From positions 829,540 to 893,539 of the forward strand of contig NZ_LR733215.1 in NCBI RefSeq assembly GCF_902506435.1: a stretch of DNA of 64,000 nucleotides. Reading direction: 5' to 3'. The notes under the pieces were generated by a model. The model did not search any database. It was not told the origin of the DNA and worked only from the letters and a program-made list of their open reading frames with translations. A program made the translations under genes and the position numbers. This stretch comes from Nocardioides sp. AX2bis (GTDB lineage: Bacteria; Actinomycetota; Actinomycetes; Propionibacteriales; Nocardioidaceae). Below are positions 29,469 to 39,310 of this stretch, one piece after another. Every line of letters starts with the position of its first letter. The first letter of the stretch is position 1.

Positions 29469-29514
29469 GTCGTGTGCCCCACGACGGTCCCGGGGCCGGT
29501 CTGAGGCACACGAC
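29469..29514. repeat. 46-bp palindromic repeat, copy D
   Basis: Fifth-position copy by order of divergence, again 46 bp with the same 10-bp ends, 37 bp from copy C. The inner part differs from C, so the pair is not a recent tandem duplication. It ends 55 bp before the TAGCGT box of nnr. Confidence 0.85.
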
Positions 29515-29569
29515 TCCTCCGCCCCGCCCCGGCTCGCCCCGGCTCGGCCCGGGCCCGGTCGCGCCGGGC

Positions 29570-29575
29570 TAGCGT
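29570..29575 (+). promoter_or_regulatory. -10-like box of nnr
   Basis: TAGCGT ends 6 nt before the ATG of nnr (29582), with only GGCGGG between. Leaderless initiation is likely. Confidence 0.5.
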
Positions 29576-29581
29576 GGCGGG

Positions 29582-31009
29582 ATGAGGCGCGCGCACACGG
29601 TGGAGCAGGTCCGGGCGGCGGAGGGGGCGCTGATAGCACGGCTGTCCCCGGGGGCGCTGATGCAGCGGGCCGCGACCGGGCTGGCGCACGCGGTGCTGGA
29701 CCTGCTGGCCGGGCCGGCGGGGGACCAGCCGGCGTACGGGCGTCGCGTGCTGCTGCTCGTCGGCGGCGGCGACAACGGCGGGGACGCCCTGTGGGCGGGG
29801 GCGCGGCTGGCGGCGCGCGGGTGCGCGGTCGAGGCCGTGCTGCTCTCCGACCACGCCCGCGCCGACGGCCTGGCCGCGCTGCGCGCCGCCGGCGGCCGCG
29901 TGGTCGCCGCGGGCACCGCCCACCGGCCCGACGTCGTCCTCGACGGCATCGTCGGCATCGGCGGTCGGCCCGGGCTGCGGCAGGACGCGGCCGAGGAGCT
30001 CGGGCGGTACGCCGGGGTGCCGGTCGTCGCGGTCGACACCCCGTCCGGCGTGGACGTCGACACCGGCGAGGTCGACGGGTCCCACGTGCGGGCCACGCTG
30101 ACCGTCACCTTCGGCACCCACAAGCCCTGCCACCTGCTCGACCCCGCCGCGCTGGCGTGCGGCCCGGTGCACCTGGTCGACCTCGGCCTCGACCTTCCCG
30201 CCCCGGAGCTCGAGGCGCTGCAGCCCGACGACGTGGCCGCGCTGCTGCCCGTGCCCGGCGCGGCGGACCACAAGTACTCCCGCGGCGTGGTCGGCGTCCG
30301 CGCCGGCTCCGCCACCTACCCCGGGGCCGGCCTGCTCAGCGTCATGGGCGCCGCGACCGGGCTGGTCGGGATGGTGCGCTACGTCGGTGACGACCTGGTG
30401 GGCGACCGGGTCCGCACGGCCCACCCCGAGGTGGTCGGCGCCGGCCGGGTCCAGGCGTGGGTGGTCGGCAGCGGCAGCGGCGACGGCTCCGCCGGCACCT
30501 TGGCCGAGGCGCTGGCCGACGACGTGCCGCTGGTCGTCGACGCCGACGCCCTGGTGCACCTCGCCGCGCCGGCCCCCGCCCACGCCGTCCTGACGCCGCA
30601 CGCCGGCGAGCTGTCCCGGATGCTCGACGTGGCCCGCGAGGACGTCGAGGCCCGCCCGCTCCACCACGTCCGGGCCGCGGTCGAGCGGTACGGCTGCACC
30701 GTGCTGCTCAAGGGCCGGCACACCCTGGTCGCCGCCCCGGGGCGCCCGGTCCGGGTCACCACCACCGGGACGCCCTGGCTGGCCACGGCCGGCGCCGGCG
30801 ACGTCCTCGGCGGGCTCGTCGGGGCCCTGCTCGCCGCGGGCCTGGAGCCGTACGACGCGGCGTCGGCCGGCAGCTGGCTGCACGGGGCCGCGGCCACGAC
30901 CGCCGCGGCCGGCGGTCCCCTCACGGCGAGCGCCGTCGCCGGCGCGCTGCCCGGCGTCGTGCGCGACCTGCTCCGCGCCGCTCCGCGGGGTGGGAGGTCC
31001 ACACCCTGA
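29582..31009 (+). CDS. nnr: Bifunctional NAD(P)H-hydrate epimerase / ADP-dependent dehydratase
   Basis: 475-residue metabolite-repair enzyme. The N-terminal YjeF_N epimerase domain (1-210) has GGGDNGGDALWAG and VDTPSGVDVDTG. The C-terminal ribokinase-like dehydratase domain (about 220-470) has DADAL, LTPHAGELSRM, LLKGRHT and the catalytic TAGAGDVLGG. Together they repair damaged NAD(P)H hydrates using ADP. The order nnr-alr-...-tsaE-tsaB-rimI is conserved in actinobacteria. Confidence 0.95.
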   Translation: MRRAHTVEQVRAAEGALIARLSPGALMQRAATGLAHAVLDLLAGPAGDQPAYGRRVLLLVGGGDNGGDALWAGARLAARGCAVEAVLLSDHARADGLAALRAAGGRVVAAGTAHRPDVVLDGIVGIGGRPGLRQDAAEELGRYAGVPVVAVDTPSGVDVDTGEVDGSHVRATLTVTFGTHKPCHLLDPAALACGPVHLVDLGLDLPAPELEALQPDDVAALLPVPGAADHKYSRGVVGVRAGSATYPGAGLLSVMGAATGLVGMVRYVGDDLVGDRVRTAHPEVVGAGRVQAWVVGSGSGDGSAGTLAEALADDVPLVVDADALVHLAAPAPAHAVLTPHAGELSRMLDVAREDVEARPLHHVRAAVERYGCTVLLKGRHTLVAAPGRPVRVTTTGTPWLATAGAGDVLGGLVGALLAAGLEPYDAASAGSWLHGAAATTAAAGGPLTASAVAGALPGVVRDLLRAAPRGGRSTP

Positions 31010-31032
31010 CGACGGTGGAAGGATGGTCGGTC

Positions 31033-32226
31033 ATGAGCAGGTCCACCACCGAGCGGCCCCCACCGCGCGCGGAGATCGTGGTCGACCTCGCCGCGGTGCG
31101 GCACAACGTCCGCGTGCTGCGGGAGACCGCCGGCGTGCCGCTGATCGCGGTGGTCAAGGCCGACGGCTACGGCCACGGGATGGCGCCCGTGGCCCGCGCC
31201 GCCCGGGCCGCCGGGGCCGAGTGGCTCGCGACCGCCACGCCCGACGAGGCCCTGGCCCTGCGGGCCGCCGGCGACACCGGCCCCCTGCTCTGCTGGCTCG
31301 GCGCCCCCGGCGAGGATCTCGCGCCGGCGCTGGTCGCCGGCATCGACGTCAGCGCCTACTCCGTCGAGGCCCTCGACGAGCTGGCCGACGCGGTACGGCG
31401 CGCCGGTGCCGACGCGCCGCCGGCCCGGGTCCACCTGAAGGTCGACACCGGGTTGTCCCGCGGCGGCGCCGCCGAGGCCGACTGGGCGCCGTTCCTGGCC
31501 CGGGCCCGTGCCGGCGAGCAGGACGGGACCTGGCGCGTGGTCGGGCTGTGGTCGCACCTGGCCTGCGCCGACGAGCCCGACCACCCCGCCAACGACGCCC
31601 AGCAGGCCGCCTTCGAGCGGGCGCTCGCCCTGGCCACCGCCGCCGGCCTGAGCCCCGAGCTGCGGCACCTGGCCAACTCCGCGGCCACCCTGACCCGCCC
31701 GCAGGCGCGCTACGACGCGGTCCGCTGCGGGCTCGCGGTCTACGGGCTCGACCCCGCCCCGGGCGTGCCGCACGGTGCCGACCTGCGACCGGCGATGACG
31801 GTGCGGGCCCGGGTCGCCCTGCTCAAGCGGGTCGGACCCGGCGACGGCGTCTCCTACGGCCACACCTGGGTCGCCCCGGCGCCCACCACGCTGGCGCTCG
31901 TCCCGGCCGGGTACGCCGAGGGCGTCCCGCGCCACGCCGCGACCGGGCCCACGGGGCCGGCGGCCGAGGTCGCGGTCGGCGGACGACGCCGCCCGATCCG
32001 CGGTCGCGTCTGCATGGACCAGGTCATGGTCGACCTCGGCGACGACGACGTCCGCGCGGGCGACGAGGTCGTCCTGTTCGGACCGCCCGGCGAGGGCCGC
32101 CCCACCGCCCAGGAGTGGGCCGAGGCGTGCGGCACCATCAGCTACGAGATCGTCACCCGGGTCGGCGGCCGGATGCCGCGCCGCCACACCGACAGCGACA
32201 CCGACCCCCAGGAGGTCCGGCCATGA
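31033..32226 (+). CDS. alr: Alanine racemase
   Basis: 397-residue PLP enzyme making D-Ala for peptidoglycan. Catalytic Lys42 lies in IAVVKADGYGHG; the second base is the Tyr of VSYGHTW (about 274); VCMDQVMVDLG is near the C-terminus. ATG 31033 follows GGAAGG. The stop overlaps the start of the next gene (ATGA), coupling it to the hydrolase-tsaE run. Confidence 0.96.
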   Translation: MSRSTTERPPPRAEIVVDLAAVRHNVRVLRETAGVPLIAVVKADGYGHGMAPVARAARAAGAEWLATATPDEALALRAAGDTGPLLCWLGAPGEDLAPALVAGIDVSAYSVEALDELADAVRRAGADAPPARVHLKVDTGLSRGGAAEADWAPFLARARAGEQDGTWRVVGLWSHLACADEPDHPANDAQQAAFERALALATAAGLSPELRHLANSAATLTRPQARYDAVRCGLAVYGLDPAPGVPHGADLRPAMTVRARVALLKRVGPGDGVSYGHTWVAPAPTTLALVPAGYAEGVPRHAATGPTGPAAEVAVGGRRRPIRGRVCMDQVMVDLGDDDVRAGDEVVLFGPPGEGRPTAQEWAEACGTISYEIVTRVGGRMPRRHTDSDTDPQEVRP

Positions 32227-33338
32227 GCCGCGGACGTGTGATCGGCGCCGTCGCCGGCGGGCTCGGGCTGGCCGCGGCCGGCACCGCCTTCGGCGTGGTC
32301 CACCAGGCCCGCTCGATCGGCCGACGCCGACCCAGCGCCGAGGACGAGGAGCACCGCGACGACGAGCAGGCGGCGTACGGCCCGGACGGCACGCCCACCT
32401 TCGGCCGGCTCCGCTCGCGCCCGCTCACCGTGGTCGCCGACGACGGGGTGCCGCTGCACGTCGAGGTCGACGAGGTCGACGGGGTCGCCGCACGGGCGGG
32501 CGCCGGCCCGGCGCCGACGGTGGTGCTGGTCCACGGCTACTGCCTCCAGCTCGACTGCTGGCACTTCCAGCGGGCGGCCTACCGCGGCCGGCTGCGCACG
32601 GTGCTCTACGACCAGCGCAGCCACGGCCGCTCCGGCCGGTCCGCCCGGGAGCACGCCACGATCGCCCAGCTCGGCCGCGACCTGCTGCGCGTGCTGGAGG
32701 AGGTCGTGCCCGACGGTCCCGTCGTCCTGGTCGGCCACTCCATGGGCGGGATGAGCGTGATCTCCCTGCTGGTCACCTACCCCGAGCTGCTCGAGGAGCG
32801 GGTGGTCGGTGTCGCCCTGGTGGCCACCACCGCCGGCGGTCTCGACCCCGGCCGCATCCTGCTGCCGCTGCTGCCGGCGCGGCTGTCCGGCGAGCTGACC
32901 GGCACCGCGGTCAGCACCCTGCGCCTGGGTCACCGCGCGGTCGACTCGGTGCGGCGGCTCGGGAAGATCGTGGCCCGCGTCGGCACCGACGTGCTCGCCT
33001 TCGGTGACCCGGTGCCGGCCTCGTACGTCGACTTCGTCGACCGGATGCTGGCCTCGACCCCGTTCGAGGTGGTCAGCGACTTCTTCCCCAGCTTCCGAGG
33101 CTTCGACGAGTTCGGCACGGTGGGCGTGCTGGCCCGGGTGCCGACGGTCGTGGTCTGCGGCACCGCGGACCGCCTGACCTCGATCGGGCACAGCCGCAAG
33201 CTGCACCAGCGCATCCCCGGCTCGCGCCTGGTCGAGCTCGAGGGCGCCGGGCACCTCGTGCTGCTGGAGCGCCACGCCGAGGTCACCGCGGCGATCGACG
33301 ACCTGCTGGACCGGGCCCAGGAACGGCTCGCCTCGTGA
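32223..33338 (+). CDS. Alpha/beta hydrolase, membrane-anchored
   Basis: 371 residues. A hydrophobic N-terminal segment (about 6-26) looks like an uncleaved anchor. The hydrolase core has VLVHGYCLQLDCW (oxyanion), the nucleophile elbow GHSMGG, CGTADRLTS with the acid, and GAGHLVLLE with the catalytic His. Substrate unknown. Both ends overlap neighbours by 4 nt, placing it between alr and the tsaE fusion, a position kept in related actinobacteria. Confidence 0.9.
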   Translation: MSRGRVIGAVAGGLGLAAAGTAFGVVHQARSIGRRRPSAEDEEHRDDEQAAYGPDGTPTFGRLRSRPLTVVADDGVPLHVEVDEVDGVAARAGAGPAPTVVLVHGYCLQLDCWHFQRAAYRGRLRTVLYDQRSHGRSGRSAREHATIAQLGRDLLRVLEEVVPDGPVVLVGHSMGGMSVISLLVTYPELLEERVVGVALVATTAGGLDPGRILLPLLPARLSGELTGTAVSTLRLGHRAVDSVRRLGKIVARVGTDVLAFGDPVPASYVDFVDRMLASTPFEVVSDFFPSFRGFDEFGTVGVLARVPTVVVCGTADRLTSIGHSRKLHQRIPGSRLVELEGAGHLVLLERHAEVTAAIDDLLDRAQERLAS

Positions 33339-34387
33339 GCGGTGACCCCGACACCGGTGACGCCCCGGGCGTGGTGACCACCGAGACGGTCGGCCCGGAG
33401 TGGGCCTCGGTGGTGCTCGGGGTCGTCCGGGCCGCGTTCGCCGACCGTCCCGTGCTCGACCCGCCGGCCGACGCGCTGGTCGAGACCCTCGACACCATCG
33501 AGGCCCGCCTGCGCGCCCACGGCGGCATCGTGGCCCGCCTGGACGGCGAGGCGGTGGGCGCCCTGATCCTGGACCCCGACCACGAGGGCATCGTCTGGCT
33601 GCGCCGGTTCGGGGTCGTCCCCGGCGTCCAGGGCCGCGGCGTCGCCGGCGCGCTGATCGCCGCGGCCGCCGAGGCCGCCGCGGGTCGGCGCGGGCTCGGC
33701 GTCTTCGCGCGCCAGGAGCTGCCGCGGACCGTCGGCTTCTGGGCCCGCCAGGGGTTCGCGGAGATCGACCGGCACCCGCCGTACGTCGAGATGGTCCGCT
33801 CGCTGCCGCAGGCCTACGACGCGGCCACCGCGGCGGAGATGCGCACCATCGGCCGGGTGCTGGCCGAGCGGCTCGAGCCGGGCGACCTCGTCGTCCTCTC
33901 CGGCGGGCTCGGCGCCGGCAAGACCACCTTCACCCAGGGCCTGGGGGAGGGGCTCGGGGTGCGGGGCGCCGTCACGTCGCCCACCTTCGTGATCTCCCGC
34001 GTGCACCCGCCGACCACCGGCGGACCCCCGCTGGTGCACGTCGACGCCTACCGCCTCGACGGCCTCGACGAGCTGGACGACCTGGACCTCGACACCGCGG
34101 TGGAGGAGGCCGTCACCGTCGTCGAGTGGGGGACCGGCGTGGTCGAGCAGCTCGCGGAGTCCCGCCTCGAGGTCCGCATCGAGCGCGCCGACACCGCCCC
34201 CGGCGCCAGTCCGGGCGACCGCCCGGACCCCGGGGAGGGGATCGGTGCCGGCCCCGACGACGACGACGAGGACGAGCCGCTGGACCCCCGGGTGGTCCGC
34301 ATCCAGGGGTACGGCCCCCGCTGGACGTTCCTGGCCCGGCTGCCGCTCCACCCGACGGCCCCCGACCAGCCCGGCACGGCCCGGTGA
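33335..34387 (+). CDS. tsaE: GNAT acetyltransferase-TsaE fusion
   Basis: 350 residues. Residues about 15-160 form a GNAT domain (RRFGVVPGVQGRGVAGALI, acetyl-CoA loop; FWARQGFAEIDR). Residues about 165-345 form TsaE, the ATPase of the t6A tRNA-modification complex, with Walker A GGLGAGKTTF (about 190), TSPTFVISR and VDAYRL. An acidic stretch (DDDDEDEP, about 308-315) interrupts the C-terminus. GTG 33335 overlaps the upstream stop. TsaE is normally about 150 residues, so the acetyltransferase is an addition; its target is unknown. tsaB follows 19 bp later. Confidence 0.92.
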   Translation: MSGDPDTGDAPGVVTTETVGPEWASVVLGVVRAAFADRPVLDPPADALVETLDTIEARLRAHGGIVARLDGEAVGALILDPDHEGIVWLRRFGVVPGVQGRGVAGALIAAAAEAAAGRRGLGVFARQELPRTVGFWARQGFAEIDRHPPYVEMVRSLPQAYDAATAAEMRTIGRVLAERLEPGDLVVLSGGLGAGKTTFTQGLGEGLGVRGAVTSPTFVISRVHPPTTGGPPLVHVDAYRLDGLDELDDLDLDTAVEEAVTVVEWGTGVVEQLAESRLEVRIERADTAPGASPGDRPDPGEGIGAGPDDDDEDEPLDPRVVRIQGYGPRWTFLARLPLHPTAPDQPGTAR

Positions 34388-34394
34388 CGCTCGG

Positions 34395-34400
34395 TAGCCT
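34395..34400 (+). promoter_or_regulatory. -10-like box before tsaB
   Basis: TAGCCT ends 6 nt before the GTG of tsaB, inside an otherwise coupled operon, suggesting an internal leaderless promoter for tsaB-rimI. Confidence 0.4.
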
Positions 34401-34406
34401 GCGCGG

Positions 34407-35045
34407 GTGCTCCTCGCTCTCGACACCGCCACCGGCCTGGTCACCGTCGCCCTGCACGACGGGGCCGACGTCGTCGTCGAGCTCTCCTCGACCGAGCGCC
34501 TCCGTCACGGCGAGCAGCTCGCACCGCTGGTCGCCGAGACCCTCGACCGCGCCGGCATCGAGCGCTTCGACCTGACGGCGATCGCCGTGGGGGTCGGTCC
34601 GGGCCCCTTCACCGGCCTGCGGGTCGGCCTGGTCACCGCCCGCACGCTCGCCTGGGCGCTCGAGCTGCCCGTCTACGGCGTGTGCACGCTCGACGTGCTG
34701 GCCGTCGAGGCGGTCGCCACCGGCGCTGTCCAGGACGCGTTCGTCGTGGCCACCGACGCCCGGCGCAAGGAGGTCTACCTGGCCTCCTACGACGCCGACG
34801 GGACCCGGCTGGCCGGGCCGGTCGTGGACCGACCGGCCGAGGTCGCCACCGACGTCCCGGTCGTGGGCGAGGGCTCCCGGCTCCACCCCGAGCACTTCCC
34901 GCAGGCGGTCGGCCCCGAGCGTCCCTCCGCCGGCTGGCTGGCCGTCGCGGTCGCCGAGGAGCGCGCAGAGCTGCTCGACCCCGAGCCGCTCTACCTGCGC
35001 CGCCCCGACGCGGTCGCCCCGGGCCCGCGCAAGCCCGCCTCGTGA
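34407..35045 (+). CDS. tsaB: t6A biosynthesis protein TsaB
   Basis: 212-residue ASKHA-fold protein, scaffold partner of TsaD in making N6-threonylcarbamoyladenosine at position 37 of ANN-decoding tRNAs. LLALDTATG at the N-terminus and [14 protein letters not shown] are the family blocks. GTG 34407 gives VLLALDTA. The stop overlaps the rimI start by 4 nt. Confidence 0.95.
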   Translation: MLLALDTATGLVTVALHDGADVVVELSSTERLRHGEQLAPLVAETLDRAGIERFDLTAIAVGVGPGPFTGLRVGLVTARTLAWALELPVYGVCTLDVLAVEAVATGAVQDAFVVATDARRKEVYLASYDADGTRLAGPVVDRPAEVATDVPVVGEGSRLHPEHFPQAVGPERPSAGWLAVAVAEERAELLDPEPLYLRRPDAVAPGPRKPAS

Positions 35046-35524
35046 CGGCCCGGTCGTCACCGCCCGCGGACGCGGCCCGCGTACGCCGGGCGACGGCGCG
35101 GGACGCGGCCGCGGTCGCGGCCCTCGAGGAGGCCGGGCTCGGGGACGACGCGTGGTCCTACGGGCTGCTCTCGGAGGTCGTCGGCGGCACCCTGCCCACC
35201 GTGCACGCGCTGGTCGCCGAGGCCGATGGCGAGGTCCTGGGGTACGCCGCCGGCAGCCTGGTCGTCGACGTGGCCGAGCTCCAGCGGCTGGTCGTGGCCG
35301 GACCCGCCCGCCGCCGCGGGATCGCCCGGGCCCTGCTCGACGCGCTGCTCGGGCTGGCCCGCGACGCCGGGGCGGAGCGGGTGCTGCTCGAGGTCCGCGC
35401 CGACAACGAGGGTGCCCGTGCGTTCTACGCCGCCGCCGGCTTCGCCGAGGTCGGCACCCGGCCGCGCTACTACCGCGACGGCGAGTCGGCGCTGGTGCTC
35501 GAACGGTCGGTCCCGGCCCGCTGA
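35042..35524 (+). CDS. rimI: Ribosomal-protein alanine N-acetyltransferase
   Basis: 160-residue GNAT enzyme that acetylates the N-terminus of S18 and probably other proteins. [21 protein letters not shown] is split by the acetyl-CoA loop [24 protein letters not shown] is the typical C-terminal half. GTG 35042 overlaps tsaB. The last 55 bp overlap the convergent GNAT gene at 35470. Confidence 0.93.
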   Translation: MTARSSPPADAARVRRATARDAAAVAALEEAGLGDDAWSYGLLSEVVGGTLPTVHALVAEADGEVLGYAAGSLVVDVAELQRLVVAGPARRRGIARALLDALLGLARDAGAERVLLEVRADNEGARAFYAAAGFAEVGTRPRYYRDGESALVLERSVPAR

Positions 35525-36360
35525 CCGGCCCGCTGACCGGTCCGACCACGGGGCCGGGAGGTCAGGCCCGAGGCGAACGTGTGCCGGGTGGCGTAGCCGA
35601 GGTCGCGGTAGATCCGCAGCGCCGGCGCGTTGTCGAGGTAGACCCCGAGACTGACCACGGGCGCCATCGCGAGGCCGGCGCGGGTCAGGCCGACCGACAG
35701 GGCGCGACCGAGCCCGCGGCCGGCGTGGTCGGGGTGCACCGTGACCGCGCGCAGGTGCCCGCTGCCGTCGGCCTGGCGGACCAGCGCCCCGACGGCCCGC
35801 AGCTCCCCGTCCTCGCGCAGGCCGAGCCAGCGCGCGACGCCCGGGGTGGTGCCGGGCCGGGCGAAGGAGCCGGGGTTGCCGGCGTCGAGGACGCCCCGGA
35901 CCTCCGCAGCCGCTCCGTCCGTCCCTTCCTGCGCAGCTCCTGCGGGGCCGTCGAGCGGGCCGAGGTCGACCAGCCGCGGGTCCACCGGCCCGGACGGGAC
36001 GGTGTCGGTGAGCATCCAGTGCCAGCGGTTGGTCGAGACCTGCGCCCAGCCCGGCGGCAGCGAGGTCTCGGCGCCGTCGCTCACGCTGACCCGGTCGACC
36101 GGCCCGGCGGCCTCCGCGGCCGGCGCGAGCATCGTCGCCAGCAGCCCGGCCGGACCGACGCCGTGCCCGACCCGCATCCTGCCGCCGTCGTGCCACACGA
36201 CCTCCGCCACCCACAGCGCGGCCCGCTCGACCCCGTGGACGCCCTCCCGCTCGGTGACCCACGCCCGGCGCACGGTGCCCGGGTCGAGCTGGTGCCGCAC
36301 GAACGGCTCCGGGGCGACGTCGCGCGGCGCGGTCAGCCCCACCACGTCGACCTCGCGCAC
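35470..36360 (-). CDS. GNAT family N-acetyltransferase
   Basis: 296 residues. The GNAT domain is C-terminal (about 170-285), with [20 protein letters not shown] as the acetyl-CoA block and [16 protein letters not shown]. The N-terminal half ([20 protein letters not shown] onward) resembles a second, degenerate GNAT half, as in mycothiol-synthase-like proteins, but it is not MshD by location. The Arg/Gln/Ser-rich tail overlaps the end of rimI on the other strand by 55 bp. GTG 36360 is divergent from tsaD. Confidence 0.82.
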   Translation of the reverse strand: MREVDVVGLTAPRDVAPEPFVRHQLDPGTVRRAWVTEREGVHGVERAALWVAEVVWHDGGRMRVGHGVGPAGLLATMLAPAAEAAGPVDRVSVSDGAETSLPPGWAQVSTNRWHWMLTDTVPSGPVDPRLVDLGPLDGPAGAAQEGTDGAAAEVRGVLDAGNPGSFARPGTTPGVARWLGLREDGELRAVGALVRQADGSGHLRAVTVHPDHAGRGLGRALSVGLTRAGLAMAPVVSLGVYLDNAPALRIYRDLGYATRHTFASGLTSRPRGRTGQRAGQRAGTDRSSTSADSPSR

Positions 36361-36402
36361 GTCGCCCAGTCTGCGCGGCGGCCGGGCTGGCACGATGGGC
36401 GG

Positions 36403-37482
36403 GTGCCCGACCGACCCGCCCCCGACGGCCCCCTCGTCCTCGGCATCGAGACGTCCTGCGACGAGACCGGGGTGGGGGTCGTCCGCGGGCACACCCTGCT
36501 CGCCGACACCGTGGCCAGCAGCGTCGACCAGCATGCGCGCTTCGGCGGGGTCGTGCCGGAGGTGGCCAGCCGGGCGCACCTGGAGGCGATGGTCCCGACG
36601 CTCGAGCGTGCCTGCGAGACCGCCGGCATCCGTCCGGGCGACGTCGACGCGATCGCGGTCACCAGCGGCCCCGGGCTGGCCGGCGCGCTGCTGGTCGGGG
36701 TGGCCTCGGCCAAGGCGCTGGCGCTCGCCCTCGGCAAGCCGCTCTACGGCGTCAACCACCTCTCCGCCCACGTCGCGGTCGACCAGCTCGAGCACGGCTC
36801 CCTGCCCGAGCCGTGCCTGGCGCTGCTCGTCAGCGGCGGGCACTCCAGCCTGCTGCGGGTCACCGACGTCACCGGCGGCGGTGCCGACGGCGGCGGGGTC
36901 GACCCGATGGGCGCGACCATCGACGACGCCGCGGGGGAGGCCTTCGACAAGGTCGCCCGCGTGCTCGGGCTGCCGTTCCCCGGAGGGCCCCACATCGACC
37001 GGGCCGCCCGCGAGGGCGGGACCGTCACCATCGACTTCCCCCGGGGCCTGACCGGGCGCCGCGACCTCGAGCGGCACCGCTTCGACTTCTCCTTCTCGGG
37101 CCTCAAGACCGCCGTCGCCCGGTGGGTCGAGGCCCGCGAGCGCAGCGGCGAGCCGGTCCCGGTCGCCGACGTCGCCGCGTCGTTCCAGGAGGCCGTCTGC
37201 GACGTGCTGGTGCGCAAGGCGCTCGACGCGGCGACCTCCGACGGGATCGAGGACCTCCTGATCGGGGGCGGCGTGGCCGCCAACTCCCGGCTGCGTGCGA
37301 TGGCCGTCGAGCGGGCCGCCGCCGCGGGCGTACGCGTCCGCGTGCCGCGACCCGGTCTGTGCACCGACAACGGGGCGATGGTCGCCGCGCTCGGTGCCGA
37401 GATGGTGGCCCGCGGGCGTACCCCCTCCGCGCTGGACCTGCCGGCCGACAGCAGCCAGCCGGTCACCACCGTGCTGGTCTGA
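36403..37482 (+). CDS. tsaD: t6A transferase TsaD
   Basis: 359-residue ASKHA-family enzyme transferring threonylcarbamoyl to tRNA A37 together with TsaB and TsaE upstream. N-terminal [12 protein letters not shown], metal-binding His in [19 protein letters not shown], and C-terminal [11 protein letters not shown] with DNGAMVA. GTG 36403 was chosen; the upstream CACGAT box 6 nt before it fits the leaderless pattern. The convergent-overlapping GNAT gene separates it from rimI. Confidence 0.96.
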   Translation: MPDRPAPDGPLVLGIETSCDETGVGVVRGHTLLADTVASSVDQHARFGGVVPEVASRAHLEAMVPTLERACETAGIRPGDVDAIAVTSGPGLAGALLVGVASAKALALALGKPLYGVNHLSAHVAVDQLEHGSLPEPCLALLVSGGHSSLLRVTDVTGGGADGGGVDPMGATIDDAAGEAFDKVARVLGLPFPGGPHIDRAAREGGTVTIDFPRGLTGRRDLERHRFDFSFSGLKTAVARWVEARERSGEPVPVADVAASFQEAVCDVLVRKALDAATSDGIEDLLIGGGVAANSRLRAMAVERAAAAGVRVRVPRPGLCTDNGAMVAALGAEMVARGRTPSALDLPADSSQPVTTVLV

Positions 37483-37554
37483 CCCGGTCCCGCCCGTAGG
37501 CTGCGCGGGCGACGTCCCGGACCGCCGGGGGGCGAGATGCGAGGAGAGCAGAGC

Positions 37555-38655
37555 ATGCACGAGGTGCAGGGCGTCATCGCCCGCGGCAAGGGCCAGCCGG
37601 TCGAGCTGACCACGATCCACGTCCCCGACCCGGGCCCGGGCGAGGCCCTGGTGAAGGTCCAGGCTTGCGGTGTGTGCCACACCGACCTGCACTACCGCGA
37701 GGGCGGCATCAACGACGACTTCCCGTTCCTGCTCGGCCACGAGGCCGCGGGCGTGGTCGAGGCCGTCGGCGACGACGTCACCGAGGTCGCCCCGGGCGAC
37801 TTCGTGGTCCTCAACTGGCGCGCGGTCTGCGGCGAGTGCCGGGCCTGCAAGCGCGGCGAGCCGCAGTACTGCTTCGCCACCCACAACGCCACGCAGAAGA
37901 TGACGCTGCCCGACGGCACCGAGCTGTCCCCGGCGCTGGGGATCGGCGCCTTCGCCGAGAAGACCCTCGTGGCCGCCGGCCAGTGCACGAAGGTCGACGA
38001 GTCCGCCCGCCCGGCCGCCGTCGGCCTGCTCGGCTGCGGCGTGATGGCCGGCATCGGTGCCGCCATCAACACCGGTGCGGTCACCCGCGGGAAGTCCGTG
38101 GCGGTCATCGGCTGCGGCGGGGTCGGCGTGGCCGCCGTGGCCGGCTCGGTCCTGGCCGGCGCCAGCCCGGTCATCGCGGTCGACATCGACCCGAAGAAGC
38201 TCGAGACCGCGACCCGGATGGGCGCGACCCACACCGTCGATTCCTCGAAGGTCGACCCGGTCGAGGAGATCAAGCGGATCTGCGCCGAGACCTACGAGGG
38301 CGCCGAGGGCGCTGACGTGGTCGTCGAGGCCGTGGGGCGCCCCGAGACCTGGAAGCAGGCGTTCTACGCCCGCGACCTCGCCGGCACCGTCGTCCTGGTC
38401 GGCGTCCCCACGCCCGACATGACCGTCCCCGAGATCCCGCTGATCGACGTCTTCGGCCGCGGCGGGGCGCTCAAGTCCAGCTGGTACGGCGACTGCCTGC
38501 CCAGCCGCGACTTCCCGATGCTGGTCGACCTCTACCAGCAGGGCCGCCTGGACCTCGACGCGTTCGTGACCGAGGAGATCGGCATCGGCGACGTCGAGGC
38601 CGCGTTCGACAAGATGCACGGCGGCGACGTCCTGCGCTCGGTCGTGATCCTCTGA
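37555..38655 (+). CDS. Mycothiol-dependent formaldehyde dehydrogenase-like Zn alcohol dehydrogenase
   Basis: 366-residue medium-chain dehydrogenase oxidising S-hydroxymethylmycothiol or related S-adducts (MscR/AdhE2 type). Catalytic Zn ligands GVCHTDLHY and GHEAAG; structural Zn Cys in [18 protein letters not shown] loop [10 protein letters not shown] prefer ATG 37555, after GAGGAGA, over ATG 37537. Its stop overlaps the start of an MBL-fold hydrolase (TGATG), the same pairing as M. tuberculosis Rv2259-Rv2260. Confidence 0.9.
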   Translation: MHEVQGVIARGKGQPVELTTIHVPDPGPGEALVKVQACGVCHTDLHYREGGINDDFPFLLGHEAAGVVEAVGDDVTEVAPGDFVVLNWRAVCGECRACKRGEPQYCFATHNATQKMTLPDGTELSPALGIGAFAEKTLVAAGQCTKVDESARPAAVGLLGCGVMAGIGAAINTGAVTRGKSVAVIGCGGVGVAAVAGSVLAGASPVIAVDIDPKKLETATRMGATHTVDSSKVDPVEEIKRICAETYEGAEGADVVVEAVGRPETWKQAFYARDLAGTVVLVGVPTPDMTVPEIPLIDVFGRGGALKSSWYGDCLPSRDFPMLVDLYQQGRLDLDAFVTEEIGIGDVEAAFDKMHGGDVLRSVVIL

Positions 38656-39290
38656 TGGCCGGCGCCGTGCGCGTCGACCACGCCGTCTCCAGCGGCACCT
38701 TCAGCCTCGACGGGGAGACCCACCAGGTCGACAACAACCTGTGGGTCGTCGGCGACGACACCGAGTGCGTCGTGATCGACGCCCCGCACTCGGTCGACGA
38801 CGTGATGGCCCTGGTGGGCGACCGCACGGTGAAGGCGATCGTGCTGACCCACGCCCACGACGACCACTGCCGCGTCGCCCCTGCCCTGCGCGAGCGGGTC
38901 GCCGCGCCGATCATGCTGCACCCGGCCGAGCGCCCCCTGTGGGAGCTGACCCACGGCGGGCCGGACGACGCCGACGGCTACCTGTGGGACCTCGACCTCG
39001 CCGACGGCACCGTCGTCGAGGTCGCCGGGACCCGCCTCGAGGTGCTGCACACGCCGGGCCACTCGCCCGGCGCGGTGTGCCTGCACGCCCCCGACCTGGG
39101 CTGCGTCTTCAGCGGGGACACCCTCTTCCAGGGCGGTCCCGGGGCGACGGGGCGCTCCTACAGCGACGCGGACGTCATCGTGGAGTCGATCCGGACCCGC
39201 CTGCTCGTCCTCCCCGACGACACCGTGGTCCACACCGGCCACGGACCCGACACGTCGGTCGGGGCGGAGCGGGCCGGGCTCGAGGGCTGA
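38655..39290 (+). CDS. MBL-fold hydrolase paired with the mycothiol dehydrogenase
   Basis: 211-residue glyoxalase II-like metallo-beta-lactamase-fold hydrolase with THAHDDHC (about 72-78), PGHSPGAV, SGDTLF and HTGHGPDT metal ligands. The likely job is to hydrolyse the S-formylmycothiol or similar thioester produced by the upstream dehydrogenase, releasing formate and mycothiol; this comes from the conserved pairing. Confidence 0.9.
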   Translation: MAGAVRVDHAVSSGTFSLDGETHQVDNNLWVVGDDTECVVIDAPHSVDDVMALVGDRTVKAIVLTHAHDDHCRVAPALRERVAAPIMLHPAERPLWELTHGGPDDADGYLWDLDLADGTVVEVAGTRLEVLHTPGHSPGAVCLHAPDLGCVFSGDTLFQGGPGATGRSYSDADVIVESIRTRLLVLPDDTVVHTGHGPDTSVGAERAGLEG

Positions 39291-39310
39291 GCCCGTCCCC
39301 GGGCCGCCAG

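Noticed and set aside
35520..35543. Direct repeat GCTGACCGG-CCC / GCTGACCGG-TCC near the end of rimI
   Set aside because: Two 12-bp copies only, within overlapping coding ends of two genes; likely chance or local slippage.
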